Shown here piece after piece: positions 16,910-26,267 of a stretch of DNA of 64,000 nt. The translations under genes and the position numbers were made by a program. A model generated the notes under the pieces. That model searched no databases, had not been told where the DNA came from, and saw only the letters and a list, made by a program, of their open reading frames with translations. Position 1 is the stretch's first letter, and each line of letters starts with the position of its first letter. Source of the DNA: DATMGU01 sp035555315 (GTDB lineage Bacteria; Pseudomonadota; Alphaproteobacteria; ATCC43930; CGMCC-115725); contig DATMGU010000047.1 of the NCBI GenBank assembly GCA_035555315.1, positions 60,434 to 124,433 on the forward strand. Reading direction: 5' to 3'.

Positions 16910-18550
16910 ATGTCCGCCGCGAAGCCACAGGATTTTCCCTTGACCGACTCAGACTTCGCTACTGGAACGGTGCTCTCGCAAAACGGCTTTTGTGTCGAGA
17001 TCGGTATTGGTCGTCGTCCCGGTACGCAGGGTGAGGGCAAACTCCGCGCGATGATCAGCGTGGCCCTGGATGGCAGCGAACTCGACGGGCTGGAGATGGC
17101 GGTAAAACGCCTGGTCCCGTTGATCGTCAGGAGTTTGGAAGATATCGAGCCCGGTCGGGTGTCGGCTAAGGTCGGCCATAGCCCGACGGCGGAAGACACC
17201 GGGCCCGCGGAGCTCGCCGCGACCCCGGCCACTGACCTTTCCGAGCCCACGGAACATGCCGGAGCGGTGGATGGGGTTACGATCGCGGAACCTTCCGCCT
17301 TTGTTGCCGACGCCGCACCTCCTGTCGTGCCGTCTCTCGGGCTCGGGTCCTTCGAGCTGAAATCATTGGAGACCGCGACGTTGGACGTCACGCCTTCCGA
17401 GGCTGTGTTTGTCGAGGCGGTATCGGCCGTTCGGGTGTCGGAATTGTCGAAATGGGCCGCCCGTCAGGCGGTCTCGGTCGAGAGTGAGACGCAACCCGCG
17501 CCGGTAAGCGGCCTCGGCGGGGTGTTCGCGCGGCTGCGTGGCGAGCCGGAGCAGCCGAGCCGGATGCCACCCCATCAACCCTTCACGATGCCTGAGTTGT
17601 CCCCCCTCACGCAGCCCGCCGTAGAGCAGCCCGTCGCGGAAGCTTCGGCGGCGATGCAGGCATTCTTCCGCCGGGTTGAGGCCGCTCCTCATGCGACGTC
17701 ATCGGCGGACGAGGCGGGCTCCAGCGAGTTGGTGCCTCCAGCACCCAAAGCCATCCCCGTCGAGCCGTTCCACGCCGAAGCGCCTCAAGCTGAACCGATG
17801 ACGGCTGAGCCGATCCGGGCTGAACCGATCTGGGCGTCGGTCACCCCCCCGCGAGCCGTGGCGGCGGTGATGTCCGCTGATGAAGCCCCCTCGCGGCGGG
17901 ACGATCAGCGCAAGCCGGATTCGGTGATCGCGGAAGCCCTATCGGCGCTTGCCGAGGCATCGCGGGCTTACGAGGCGACCTTGTCGTCTCACACCAAGCC
18001 GGCTTCGATGCCGACCCAAGAGCCGGTGCCTTTCCCGCAGCCGTCATTGGGCGGAATTGACCAAAGCCCGGCGACCACCCAGGCGTCGCCGCGTGCGCTG
18101 CCGCCGCATCTGTTCGGGCCGCTTCCGGCGGCGCCGCCTGTACCGCCCGCCGCCGGTTCACCGGCGGGTGCGCCGACTCCCAGCGGCCAATTGGAGACGC
18201 TTGTGCTGACCGAGTTGGCGCCGGCTGAAGCCTTGGCTGCTGCCCCCGTCCCGCGGGTATCCGCTCAGCCCTCCCTCGCCGCGGAAGCCCTCGACCGGCT
18301 GGCGGCGCAGGACCATCCGCCGACCGCCGCCTTGGAAGCGGGGAACCGGTGGGAGACGTCGCAATACCCGCATGATTTCGAGCAACCCTTCGTGCTCGGA
18401 CGCCTGAATATGGCGGAGGAGGCCATGGCGATCCATGACTTTGGCGATGCGGCGCAAAACGCCGCCTCGGCACCGGGCCGCAAGGCAAAGCCGCGTCGTG
18501 GCGTTTTCAATGTATTGTTCGGCCGTCTCGCAGCGATGATGTTTCTTTAG
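16910..18550 (+). CDS. Hypothetical Pro/Ala-rich protein
   Basis: I do not recognise a family. The 546-residue product has a short ordered-looking N-terminus (about residues 12-85, with VLSQNGFCVEIGIG and GLEMAVKRLVPLIVRSLEDI). A very long low-complexity Pro/Ala/Glu-rich middle follows, including repeated AEPxxAEPI units near residues 285-305. The C-terminal tail is basic then hydrophobic (RRGVFNVLFGRLAAMMFL) and could touch the membrane. The ATG at 16910 has no clear ribosome-binding site. A TTG at 16943 is preceded by AGGA and starts right at the ordered part, so it may be the true start. It lies 21 bases before galE on the same strand. Confidence 0.7.
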   Translation: MSAAKPQDFPLTDSDFATGTVLSQNGFCVEIGIGRRPGTQGEGKLRAMISVALDGSELDGLEMAVKRLVPLIVRSLEDIEPGRVSAKVGHSPTAEDTGPAELAATPATDLSEPTEHAGAVDGVTIAEPSAFVADAAPPVVPSLGLGSFELKSLETATLDVTPSEAVFVEAVSAVRVSELSKWAARQAVSVESETQPAPVSGLGGVFARLRGEPEQPSRMPPHQPFTMPELSPLTQPAVEQPVAEASAAMQAFFRRVEAAPHATSSADEAGSSELVPPAPKAIPVEPFHAEAPQAEPMTAEPIRAEPIWASVTPPRAVAAVMSADEAPSRRDDQRKPDSVIAEALSALAEASRAYEATLSSHTKPASMPTQEPVPFPQPSLGGIDQSPATTQASPRALPPHLFGPLPAAPPVPPAAGSPAGAPTPSGQLETLVLTELAPAEALAAAPVPRVSAQPSLAAEALDRLAAQDHPPTAALEAGNRWETSQYPHDFEQPFVLGRLNMAEEAMAIHDFGDAAQNAASAPGRKAKPRRGVFNVLFGRLAAMMFL

Positions 18551-18571
18551 CCACGATCGGAGGCGCACGCT

Positions 18572-19579
18572 TTGGCATCCACCCCTGCGATGAGCAAAGC
18601 CGTGCTGGTGACCGGCGGAGCCGGTTATATCGGAAGCCACGCCTGCAAGGCGTTGGCCCGGGCGGGTTATCTCCCGGTAACATACGATAATCTGCTGCAT
18701 GGCCATCGCGAGGTCGTCAAGTGGGGGCCCTTGGTCGTCGGCGATATCGGCGATCGGGATCGGCTGGTGGCGACGCTGCTCGATCACAAGATCGTCGGTG
18801 TCATGCATTTCGCGGCCCTCATCAATGTCGGCGAGTCGATGAGCGATCCGCTCGCCTATTTCCGCAATAACACCGCCAATTCCTTTATCCTGCTCGACGC
18901 CATGCGGGAGGCGGCGGTCGGGGCGATCGTGTTCTCGTCGACCTGCGCCACCTATGGCGATCCGCTGCGCGTGCCGATCGATGAGAAGCATCCCCAGGCG
19001 CCGGTCAATGCTTATGGCGAAAGCAAGTTGATGGTCGAGCGTGCCTTGGCCTGGAGCGCCAGGGCGCATGGGCTTCGCTACGCGGCTTTGCGCTACTTCA
19101 ACGCCTGTGGTGCCGATCCTGATGGGGAAACCGGCGAGAACCACGACCCGGAAACGCATCTGATCCCGCTCGTCTTGCGAGCCGCCTTGGGGCTGCACAG
19201 ACAGATCGACATCTACGGCACCGACTATCCGACGCCGGATGGCACGGCGGTGCGCGACTACATCCATGTGCAGGACCTCGCGGAAGCCCATGTGAAGGCG
19301 ATCGCGCATCTGTTGGCGGGGGGCGACAGCCTGGCCTTGAATCTTGGGACCGGGACCGGGCGATCGGTGCGCGAGGTCATCGACGCCGTCGAGCGGGTCA
19401 CGGGGCGCTCGGTGCCGCGCCGCGAGATGCCGCGCCGGGCGGGTGATCCGGCCAGTCTGGTCGCCGATGCCCGCCTGGCCGATCAGCTACTGGGCTGGCG
19501 ACCCCACCTCTCCGATCTGGAGAGCATCGTCGGCACGGCCTGGGAGTGGACCCAGAAGCTTGAGGCGTCACGCGTCTGA
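18572..19579 (+). CDS. galE: UDP-glucose 4-epimerase
   Basis: NAD-dependent extended SDR enzyme that interconverts UDP-glucose and UDP-galactose for surface polysaccharides and galactose use. About 335 residues, the family size. It has the Rossmann motif TGGAGYIGS near residues 14-22, the conserved AALINVGESM loop, SSTCATYG with the catalytic Ser/Thr, YGESK with catalytic Tyr and Lys, and the NLGTGTGRSVREV stretch. A TTG at 18572 is preceded by CGGAGG and is preferred; the alternative ATG at 18590 lacks a ribosome-binding site but starts nearer the motif. It may be cotranscribed with the preceding hypothetical gene. Confidence 0.9.
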   Translation: MASTPAMSKAVLVTGGAGYIGSHACKALARAGYLPVTYDNLLHGHREVVKWGPLVVGDIGDRDRLVATLLDHKIVGVMHFAALINVGESMSDPLAYFRNNTANSFILLDAMREAAVGAIVFSSTCATYGDPLRVPIDEKHPQAPVNAYGESKLMVERALAWSARAHGLRYAALRYFNACGADPDGETGENHDPETHLIPLVLRAALGLHRQIDIYGTDYPTPDGTAVRDYIHVQDLAEAHVKAIAHLLAGGDSLALNLGTGTGRSVREVIDAVERVTGRSVPRREMPRRAGDPASLVADARLADQLLGWRPHLSDLESIVGTAWEWTQKLEASRV

Positions 19580-19760
19580 GCGACCTCATCGGCGTATAGC
19601 CGGTAGTATCGATCTCCATCGCACCCTGGTGTCGGCTATTGGTCGTGTGGACAGGCGCCGATGATGCGGGCGTTATCCGGGGCTGCCTCCAGCGCCAGAA
19701 TGAAATCCAGATCCTCTGGCGAGGCGCAGCGGCATCTATCCGAGCCTCCGACAACAAAAC

Positions 19761-19784
19761 GGCGGGTTCCCTGGGGAACCCGCC
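19761..19784 (-). terminator. Rho-independent terminator of EF-G gene
   Basis: A perfect 10-bp stem, GGCGGGTTCC/GGAACCCGCC, with a CTGG loop lies 29 bases beyond the stop codon of the minus-strand EF-G gene. On that strand it is followed by GTTTTGTTGT, a T-rich tail, so it terminates leftward transcription. It may also help stop galE transcription arriving from the other side. Confidence 0.85.
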
Positions 19785-19812
19785 GGTCGAGAGTGGTCTT
19801 GTAGGATCGCGG

Positions 19813-21933
19813 TTAGGCGGCCTTGCTCGAGACGATTTCGTCGGCCACCTGACGCGGCACCGGATCGTAGTGGCTGAACTCCATGGTGAAGGTCGCCCGA
19901 CCCGAAGTCATGCTGCGCAGATCGCCGATATAGCCGAACATCTCGGACAGCGGCACATGGGCTTCGATCGCCAGATTGAGGCCGCGATCGAGCTGGCCGA
20001 GGATCAGGCCGCGGCGGCGGTTCAAATCGCCGATGCAGTCACCCAGGTAGTTTTCCGGGGTCACCACCTCAACCTTCATGATCGGCTCCAGCAACTGCGG
20101 CGCGGCGCGGCGCATGCCTTCGCGGAAGCATGCCTTGGCGGCGATTTCGAAGGCCAGGGCCGAGCTGTCGACGTCGTGATACTTGCCGTCGACCAGCGTC
20201 GCCTTGAAGTCGACCGTCGGGAAGCCGGCCAGCACACCGTCCTCCTTCTGCGTCTTGATGCCGTATTCGATCGCCGGGATGTACTCCCGGGGGACGGTGC
20301 CGCCGGAGATCTTGTCGACGAATTCGAAGCCGGCACCGCGTTCCTGCGGTTCGAAGATGACCTTCACCTCGGCGAACTGGCCGCTGCCGCCGGTTTGCTT
20401 TTTGTGGGTGTAGATATGCTCGACCCGCTGGGTGATGGTCTCGCGATAGGCGACCTGCGGCCGGCCGACATTGGCCTCGACGCCGTATTCGGTGCGGATG
20501 CGATCGATCGTGACTTCGAGATGCAGTTCGCCCATGCCGCGCAGAATGGTCTGCCCGGTTTCCTTATCCAGCTCGAGCTTGAGGCTGGGATCGGCGCGCA
20601 CCATCTTGCCCAGCGCCGCGCCGAGCTTTTCCTGATCGCCCTTGGACTTGGCTTCGACGCTGACGCTGATCACCGGATCGGGGAACTTCATCCGCTCCAG
20701 AATCACCGGATGCGCCGGATCGCACAGCGTGTCGCCGGTCTCGGTCTCCGCCAAGCTGACGAAGGCGATGATGTCGCCGGCGCGGGTTTCCTCGATCGGG
20801 TTGGTGTCCTTGGCATAGACCTCGACCATCCGGCCGATGCGCTCTTTCTTGCCGCGGGTCGAATTCAGCAACGTCGCGCCCTTGGCGGCGATGCCGCTAT
20901 AGACGCGGGCGAAGGTCAAGGCGCCGAACTGGTTGTTGATGACCTTGAACGCCAGTGCCGCGAACGGCTCGTCATCGGAACAGGTCCGAGTGCCGAGCGG
21001 GTTGCCTTCTTCGTCGACGGTGTTGATCGCCTGCACGTCGGCGGGGGAGGGCAGGTACCAGATCACCGCGTCCAGCATCTGCTGAACGCCCTTGTTCTTG
21101 AAGGACGAGCCGCACAGCACCGGCGTGAAGATGCCCTTGATGGTGCCGGCGCGGATGCAGCCGCGCAGCGTGTCGGCATCCGGCTCCTCGGCGGAGTCGA
21201 GATAGGCCATCATCGCCTCGTCGTCCTGTTCCAGCGCCGTATCGAGCAGTTCCTGCCGATAGCGCGGCACATCGTTCAAGAGATCGATGTCTTCCTTGAC
21301 GACGATGTTCAATTTCTGGGCGAGGTCGGGGGTGAAGTCGACTTCTTCCCAGACCGCATCCTTCTCGTCCGAGTGCCAGATCAACGCCTTCATCGTGACC
21401 AGGTCGACCATGCCGCGGAAATTGTCTTCCGAGCCGATCGGTACCTGCAGAATCAACGGCTTGGCGCCCAGGCGCTGGATGATCATGTCGACGCAGCGCC
21501 GGAAATTGGCGCCGCTGCGATCCATCTTGTTGATGTAGCACATGCGCGGCACGTTGTAGTTGTCGGCCAGGCGCCAGTTCGTTTCCGATTGCGGCTCGAC
21601 ACCGGCGACGCCGTCGAACACCACCACGGCACCGTCCAGCACGCGCAACGAGCGATTCACCTCAATGGTGAAATCGACGTGACCTGGCGTATCGATGACG
21701 TTGATCTGATGGTCCTTCCAGAACACCGTCACGGCCGCCGATTGGATCGTGATGCCGCGCTTCTGTTCCTGTTCCATATAGTCGGTCGTCGCCGCGCCAT
21801 CGTGCACTTCGCCGATCTTATGGCTGCGCCCCGTGTAATACAGAATGCGCTCGGTGGTGGTGGTCTTGCCTGCGTCGACATGGGCGATGATGCCGATGTT
21901 GCGCATCTCATTAAGGGGCGTCCTGCGTGCCAC
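19813..21933 (-). CDS. fusA: Translation elongation factor G
   Basis: Ribosomal translocase GTPase, 706 residues, with all five domains: G1 AHVDAGKT (17-24), switch I RGITI, DTPGH, NKMD, domain II, and the C-terminal domains III-V (GMGELHLEV, GGTVPREYIPA). It stands alone, away from rpsL-rpsG-tuf, with its own terminator and a 579-base upstream gap. In many alphaproteobacteria the fusA of the str operon is separate, so this may be a second EF-G copy or a relocated one. The sequence is canonical EF-G, not the divergent EF-G2 type lacking consensus motifs. Only the genome can tell whether another copy exists. Confidence 0.93.
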   Translation of the reverse strand: MARRTPLNEMRNIGIIAHVDAGKTTTTERILYYTGRSHKIGEVHDGAATTDYMEQEQKRGITIQSAAVTVFWKDHQINVIDTPGHVDFTIEVNRSLRVLDGAVVVFDGVAGVEPQSETNWRLADNYNVPRMCYINKMDRSGANFRRCVDMIIQRLGAKPLILQVPIGSEDNFRGMVDLVTMKALIWHSDEKDAVWEEVDFTPDLAQKLNIVVKEDIDLLNDVPRYRQELLDTALEQDDEAMMAYLDSAEEPDADTLRGCIRAGTIKGIFTPVLCGSSFKNKGVQQMLDAVIWYLPSPADVQAINTVDEEGNPLGTRTCSDDEPFAALAFKVINNQFGALTFARVYSGIAAKGATLLNSTRGKKERIGRMVEVYAKDTNPIEETRAGDIIAFVSLAETETGDTLCDPAHPVILERMKFPDPVISVSVEAKSKGDQEKLGAALGKMVRADPSLKLELDKETGQTILRGMGELHLEVTIDRIRTEYGVEANVGRPQVAYRETITQRVEHIYTHKKQTGGSGQFAEVKVIFEPQERGAGFEFVDKISGGTVPREYIPAIEYGIKTQKEDGVLAGFPTVDFKATLVDGKYHDVDSSALAFEIAAKACFREGMRRAAPQLLEPIMKVEVVTPENYLGDCIGDLNRRRGLILGQLDRGLNLAIEAHVPLSEMFGYIGDLRSMTSGRATFTMEFSHYDPVPRQVADEIVSSKAA

Positions 21934-22512
21934 GATAGGCTCCTGGTCGATGATCCGGCCGACGCTTGGTCGATGGATAGGGTAATGCTGCGGTGAAGTG
22001 TCCGACGAAGGCGGGATAGCGGCGTTGTGACCCGATCGGGATGAATGGTAAAACCATTCCAGCGCGACTAGGGCGACGTCACAGGGTCCCGAAACCGTCG
22101 GCGCGCACTACGACATAGGCACTGGTATTCTGTCAAGAAACCCCCATTTTGGTGTCACGCAACGCTGCCATCCGCTGGCTTCCAGAAGGCACTTGACGGC
22201 GGCCCGAGTTCTCGGGGATTGGTGTCGAGGCCGCGTCGCCTGACACAGTTACAATATCTGGCCGATCGACGGGTTGCGTGGCTAGTTAAACTGTCATAAA
22301 AGCACGTTAAGTACTGCACAAGATTGCATGCCGAAGGTTCGTCACCTTGGCGATGGAGAGCAGCAGAGATCTGCGTTGAGACGATGCGGATTTTCTTTTG
22401 GCGACGCCCCTCGATCGGGACATTGGAATGACCGTCGAGGTCGCGTTTTGGTTTGTGGCCGGCCATGTTTGTCGTGGCGGTTGGCCGCTCAACGTTTCTG
22501 GCAAGGGTAGCT
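21934..22512. other. 579-base gap between EF-G and OlsB
   Basis: No gene is supported. The right part holds an AT-richer stretch with CTGTCAT at 22291-22297, a single good half of a PhoB box (CTGTCAT-N4-CTGTCAT); the second half is not preserved. OlsB genes are phosphate-starvation genes in rhizobia, so it is worth noting but weak. No tRNA or recognisable RNA element was seen. Confidence 0.35.
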
Positions 22513-23406
22513 ATGGCTGAACTCGCCGCTCGTCGCGCATCAGGCCTCGGGGCCGACCCGTTCCCGCCGTCCTTCGATCTGCCTCCGGTGTTTCCGACGC
22601 TGGAGCAGGGGGTAAGGCAAGGGGCCTTGGAAATCCGGCTGGCTGCGACGGCCGCCGAAATCGATGCCGCCCAGCGGCTGCGCTTCCGCGTGTTCTATGA
22701 AGAGATGAACGCGAAGCCGTCCGCCGAGGTGGCGCGCACCCGGGTCGATCGGGACCGTTTCGACGATTTCTGCGACCACCTGCTGGTGATCGATCATAGT
22801 CAGGGTGTTCCCGGCGGCACGGTGGTCGGCACCTACCGGTTGATGCGCCGCGACGGGGCACGGCGTGCCGGCGGTTTCTACACCGCCGGTGAGTTCGATA
22901 TCCGGCCACTCGAGGCGGTCGAGGGCGATATTCTCGAATTGGGGCGTGCCTGCGTCGATGGCACGTTCCGCAACCGTCCGACCATGCAGCTTCTGTGGCG
23001 CGGCATCGCCATGTATGTGATGCAGCACCGGGTCAAGCTGATGTTCGGCTGTGCCAGCCTGCCCGGCACCGACCCACGGGCGCTGGCCCGCCCGCTTTCC
23101 TACCTGCACCATTATCACCTGGCGCCGGAGCCCATTCGGGCGCGGGCCCTGCCCGAGCGCTACATCAGCGCCGATATGCTGGCGCCACGCGACATCGACG
23201 CGGAGGCGGCGGTCGCGGAATTGGATGCCCGTGCCACGCTGGCGGCGCTGCCACCCCTGATCAAGGGCTATCTGCGTCTGGGCGGCATGATCGGCGATGG
23301 GGCGGTGATCGATCCGGAATTCCAGACGATCGATGTCTGCATCATCGTCGTGACCGACCTGATGGCCGAGAAATACTTCAATCACTATCTGCGGGAGCAA
23401 GCTTGA
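22513..23406 (+). CDS. olsB: OlsB-like ornithine N-acyltransferase (GNAT/hemolysin-type)
   Basis: Predicted L-ornithine N-alpha-acyltransferase, which moves a 3-hydroxyacyl group from acyl carrier protein to ornithine in the first step of ornithine-lipid synthesis at the inner membrane. The 297 residues carry the family signatures: LRFRVFYEEMNA near residues 55-66, FDDFCDHLLVID, VVGTYRLM, EFDIRPL, ELGRACVDGTFRNRPTMQLLWRGI, and MFGCASLPGTDP. The start at 22513 has AAGGG a few bases upstream; an in-frame ATG at 22453 adds a stretch absent from the family. olsA is not adjacent, as is common. The GNAT/hemolysin family also includes unrelated acyltransferases, so the substrate is probable rather than proven. 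Confidence 0.83.
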   Translation: MAELAARRASGLGADPFPPSFDLPPVFPTLEQGVRQGALEIRLAATAAEIDAAQRLRFRVFYEEMNAKPSAEVARTRVDRDRFDDFCDHLLVIDHSQGVPGGTVVGTYRLMRRDGARRAGGFYTAGEFDIRPLEAVEGDILELGRACVDGTFRNRPTMQLLWRGIAMYVMQHRVKLMFGCASLPGTDPRALARPLSYLHHYHLAPEPIRARALPERYISADMLAPRDIDAEAAVAELDARATLAALPPLIKGYLRLGGMIGDGAVIDPEFQTIDVCIIVVTDLMAEKYFNHYLREQA

Positions 23407-23431
23407 GAGACCGCGTTCTCAAACGGTCTCT
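23406..23431. terminator. Hairpin between convergent genes
   Basis: AGAGACCG (23406-23413) and CGGTCTCT (23424-23431) form an 8-bp stem with a 10-base loop. The stem overlaps the end of the OlsB gene and lies between two convergent genes. No strong T-run follows, so it is a weak or bidirectional terminator candidate. Confidence 0.4.
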
Positions 23432-23457
23432 GAGATCAGGCTTGCCGACAATCGGCG

Positions 23458-24075
23458 TCAGCGTGAGGGCGGATCGCCCTTCAGGGTGAGCTGCCGGATG
23501 ACACGATAGGCGTAGCCGAGCACGATCAGCAGCACCAGGAGCTTGCTGGCCGGCTCCAGCCAGCCGGCGACATCGGTGTAATTGGCGCCGAGTTCGTATC
23601 CGGCCAAGGCCAGGCCACCGACCCAGATGGTGGCGCCAAGCGCGGAAAATCCAATGAAGGACGGGATCGGCAAGCGCACGATGCCGGCGACCAGCGATGC
23701 CACGGTGCGCACGCCCGGGATGACGCGGCCGGCCATCACCGCTATGCCGCCCCACCGGTCCAGCCAGCCGACGAAGCGGTCGATGCTGTCGGGGTGGAGG
23801 GTCAGCCAGCGGCTATAGCGCTGCGCCAGGGCTCTTGCGCGCGGCAGGCCGACACGAATGCCGGCATAATACCAGGGTATGCTGCCCAGGGTGGATCCGG
23901 CCACGCCAGCCAGGATGATGCCCACCAGGGTAAGCTGGCCGCGCCCGGCGGCGAAGCCGGCCAGCGGCATGATCAGTTCGGCCGGCACCACCAGGATCGC
24001 CGTTTCGGCGAACATGAGGAAAAACACGCCGCCATAGCCGAAGCCGGCGACGAGGCTCGCGATCCAGACGATCAT
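23458..24075 (-). CDS. DedA family membrane protein (VTT/SNARE-associated domain)
   Basis: Inner-membrane protein of 205 residues with the DedA/VTT fold: ETAILVVPAELIMPLAG near residues 24-40, GSTLGSIPWYYAG, FVGWLDRWGGIAVMAGRVIPGVRT with the conserved Gly and Arg, and a C-terminal hydrophobic anchor. Members are thought to act in lipid flipping, membrane homeostasis and proton-dependent processes. It converges with the OlsB gene and diverges from the aldo/keto reductase across 52 bases. Association with a membrane-lipid gene is suggestive only. Confidence 0.88.
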   Translation of the reverse strand: MIVWIASLVAGFGYGGVFFLMFAETAILVVPAELIMPLAGFAAGRGQLTLVGIILAGVAGSTLGSIPWYYAGIRVGLPRARALAQRYSRWLTLHPDSIDRFVGWLDRWGGIAVMAGRVIPGVRTVASLVAGIVRLPIPSFIGFSALGATIWVGGLALAGYELGANYTDVAGWLEPASKLLVLLIVLGYAYRVIRQLTLKGDPPSR

Positions 24076-24127
24076 TCGATGTTATCAGCCATGACGGAGA
24101 CTTTGCGGCGAATTGCGGGAGGGGACG

Positions 24128-24964
24128 ATGCGTTTGGTCAAGGCAAGGAGTGGTTTGGGCCTCCCCGTGTTGGGACAGGGGAGTTGGGGCATGGGAGAGC
24201 GCCGCGATCGAAGGGCCGAAGAGGTCGCGGCGCTCCAGCTGGGCATCGATCTCGGCATGACGCTGATCGACACCGCCGAAATGTATGCGGAAGGCGAGGC
24301 CGAGCGGGTTGTGGGGGAGGCGATTGCCAAGGGGCGTCGAGACTCTGTCCTGCTGGTGAGCAAGGTTTACCCGCATAACGCCACGAAGGCGAGAATGATC
24401 GCGGCCTGCGAGAATAGTCTGCGCCGGCTGGGGACCGACCGACTCGACCTCTATCTGCTGCACTGGCGCGGCAACGTCCCGCTCGAGGAAACCTTGGGGG
24501 GCGCACGGTCGTTGATCGAGGCCGGCAAGATCCGCTTTTTTGGGGTCAGCAATTTCGACCGGGGCGATGTGGCGGACTGGATGGCGCTGGACCGATCGAT
24601 CCGGCCGGCGGCCAATCAGATTCTCTATAATCTCGGCCGCCGTGGGGCTGACTGGGATCTGCTGCCGGCCTGCCGCCGGGACGGAATCCCGGTGATGGCC
24701 TATTCGCCGATCGAGCAGGGGCGGTTGCTCCGCCATGCCGGGTTGGTGCGGGTGGCAAAGCGCTTGGCGGTACCGCCCGCGGTGGTCGCCCTTGCTTGGG
24801 TCGTCCACCAGGACAATGTCGTGGCAATCCCCAAGGCCACATCGCTGGCGCATGTCCGTGAAAATCGAGCGGCACTCGATCTCACTCTCGGCACCGACGA
24901 TCTGGCCGAACTCGACGCCGCTTTTCCGCCGCCGACCGGCCCGACGCCGCTCGCGATGCTGTAA
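24128..24964 (+). CDS. Aldo/keto reductase
   Basis: NADPH-dependent oxidoreductase with a TIM-barrel fold, 278 residues. The catalytic tetrad is visible: Asp and Tyr in DTAEMYAEG (about residues 44-52), Lys in LVSKVYP and His in LLHWRG. The cofactor site is represented by the C-terminal AIPKATS segment. The start ATG at 24128 is preceded by GGGAGGGGACG; the in-frame TTG at 24113 is unlikely. It is divergent from dedA and followed by a 129-base gap. The substrate is unknown; generic aldehyde reduction is expected for this group. Confidence 0.9.
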   Translation: MRLVKARSGLGLPVLGQGSWGMGERRDRRAEEVAALQLGIDLGMTLIDTAEMYAEGEAERVVGEAIAKGRRDSVLLVSKVYPHNATKARMIAACENSLRRLGTDRLDLYLLHWRGNVPLEETLGGARSLIEAGKIRFFGVSNFDRGDVADWMALDRSIRPAANQILYNLGRRGADWDLLPACRRDGIPVMAYSPIEQGRLLRHAGLVRVAKRLAVPPAVVALAWVVHQDNVVAIPKATSLAHVRENRAALDLTLGTDDLAELDAAFPPPTGPTPLAML

Positions 24965-25093
24965 GGCGCCCCAGACGGTTCTTGGCAGGGCCGGCTGGTT
25001 GAGGATCATCCCGGCCGAATGACATGTGTGGCAGTTGGCCGCGAGCTTGTCGCTCCCTTTGGAGAAGGGAGCGGGTTGCGAACGGTTGGGCCC

Positions 25094-26155
25094 CTAGGCG
25101 ATGCCCAACATGCGGATCAGCGCGAAACTGATCCCCATCAACACCAGCAGCGAGACCACGACGGTCGCCGTCACCCGGCCGCCGGCACGCGCGACGACGC
25201 GGACATCGACGCCGAGGCCGAGGGCGGCCATGGCCAGCACCGTCAGCAGGTTCGCGAGCGTGGCGGCCGGCGCCAGGATCGCGTGCGGCAGCAGATCGGC
25301 GGACCGCAAGCCGCCCATCGCGAGGAAACCGATGATGAACCAGGGGACCAACCGGCTGAGGGCGAAACGGCCGGTCTTCTTGATGTCTTCCCCCGCCACC
25401 AGCGCGCCGGCGAGGACCGCCTCGTGCTCAAGCCGCCCGGCACCGAGCGACAGCAGCAGGACCACCGGCCCCAGCATCAGCACGCGCACCAGCTTGACCA
25501 GCGTGCCGATCTGGGTGCTGAGCAGCCCGGCCGGCACCGTGGCCGCCAGCACCTGGGGTACGGCATAGACGGTGAGGCCGGCCAGCACGCCGTATTGCGT
25601 GGCCGACAGGTCGATCAGCGGGATCAGCAAGGGCAAGGACAACACGACGATCACGCCCAGCACCGCCGTGAAGGCGATGGACGAGGCGATGTCGTCGCTA
25701 TCGGCGCCGATCACCGGCGCCACCGCGGCGATCGCCGAGTTGCCGCAGATCGAGTTGCCGCAGGCGATCAGGATCGCCATCCGCTGCGGCAGGCCCATCG
25801 TCCGGCCGATCGCATAGCTCACCAGGATCGCCACCGCGACGACGCCCGCGATCCCCAGCAACAGGCCCGGGCCGACAGAGAGGAGCGTTTGCAGGCTGAT
25901 CGAGGCACCCAGCAGCATCACCGCGACTTCCAGCAACATCTTGGCGCTGAAGGCGATCCCCGGCCGCCACATCGCCGCGGGCGTCCAGAGCGAGCGGATG
26001 GCGGTGCCGAGCAGGATCGCCAGCACCAGGGCTTCGAGATAGGGGCGACCCAGCACCCGTTCCTCGCCCATCTGCAGCAGGCTCGCCGCCAGGGTCACCA
26101 CGGCGCAGAGCAGGATACCGGGCACGAGACGGGTGGCGTGGCGCAGGATCGACAT
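25094..26155 (-). CDS. YeiH family putative sulfate exporter
   Basis: Multi-helix inner-membrane protein of the YeiH/UPF0324 family, 353 residues with about ten hydrophobic segments. Recognisable pieces are LLGASISLQTL, CGNSICGNSAIAAVAPVIGA and the C-terminal ALGLGVDVRVV. Members are annotated as sulfate or organosulfonate-linked exporters and are usually controlled by a neighbouring LysR regulator, exactly the arrangement seen here across a 112-base divergent gap. The transported compound is not proven for the family. Confidence 0.88.
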   Translation of the reverse strand: MSILRHATRLVPGILLCAVVTLAASLLQMGEERVLGRPYLEALVLAILLGTAIRSLWTPAAMWRPGIAFSAKMLLEVAVMLLGASISLQTLLSVGPGLLLGIAGVVAVAILVSYAIGRTMGLPQRMAILIACGNSICGNSAIAAVAPVIGADSDDIASSIAFTAVLGVIVVLSLPLLIPLIDLSATQYGVLAGLTVYAVPQVLAATVPAGLLSTQIGTLVKLVRVLMLGPVVLLLSLGAGRLEHEAVLAGALVAGEDIKKTGRFALSRLVPWFIIGFLAMGGLRSADLLPHAILAPAATLANLLTVLAMAALGLGVDVRVVARAGGRVTATVVVSLLVLMGISFALIRMLGIA

Positions 26156-26267
26156 CGAGAGGCTCCAGCATCGGCTGAACCGGCACCAGAGAGCCGGTCA
26201 ACAAGGATGTCGCCCTTGTTAATTATAACTCCAATACATTGTTCTCATATTGTCATAGAGTATAGTT

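Noticed and set aside
19639..21996. 785-residue open frame antisense to EF-G
   Set aside because: A typical GC-rich shadow frame: His/Asp/Arg-rich, no domains, fully covered by a canonical EF-G on the other strand.
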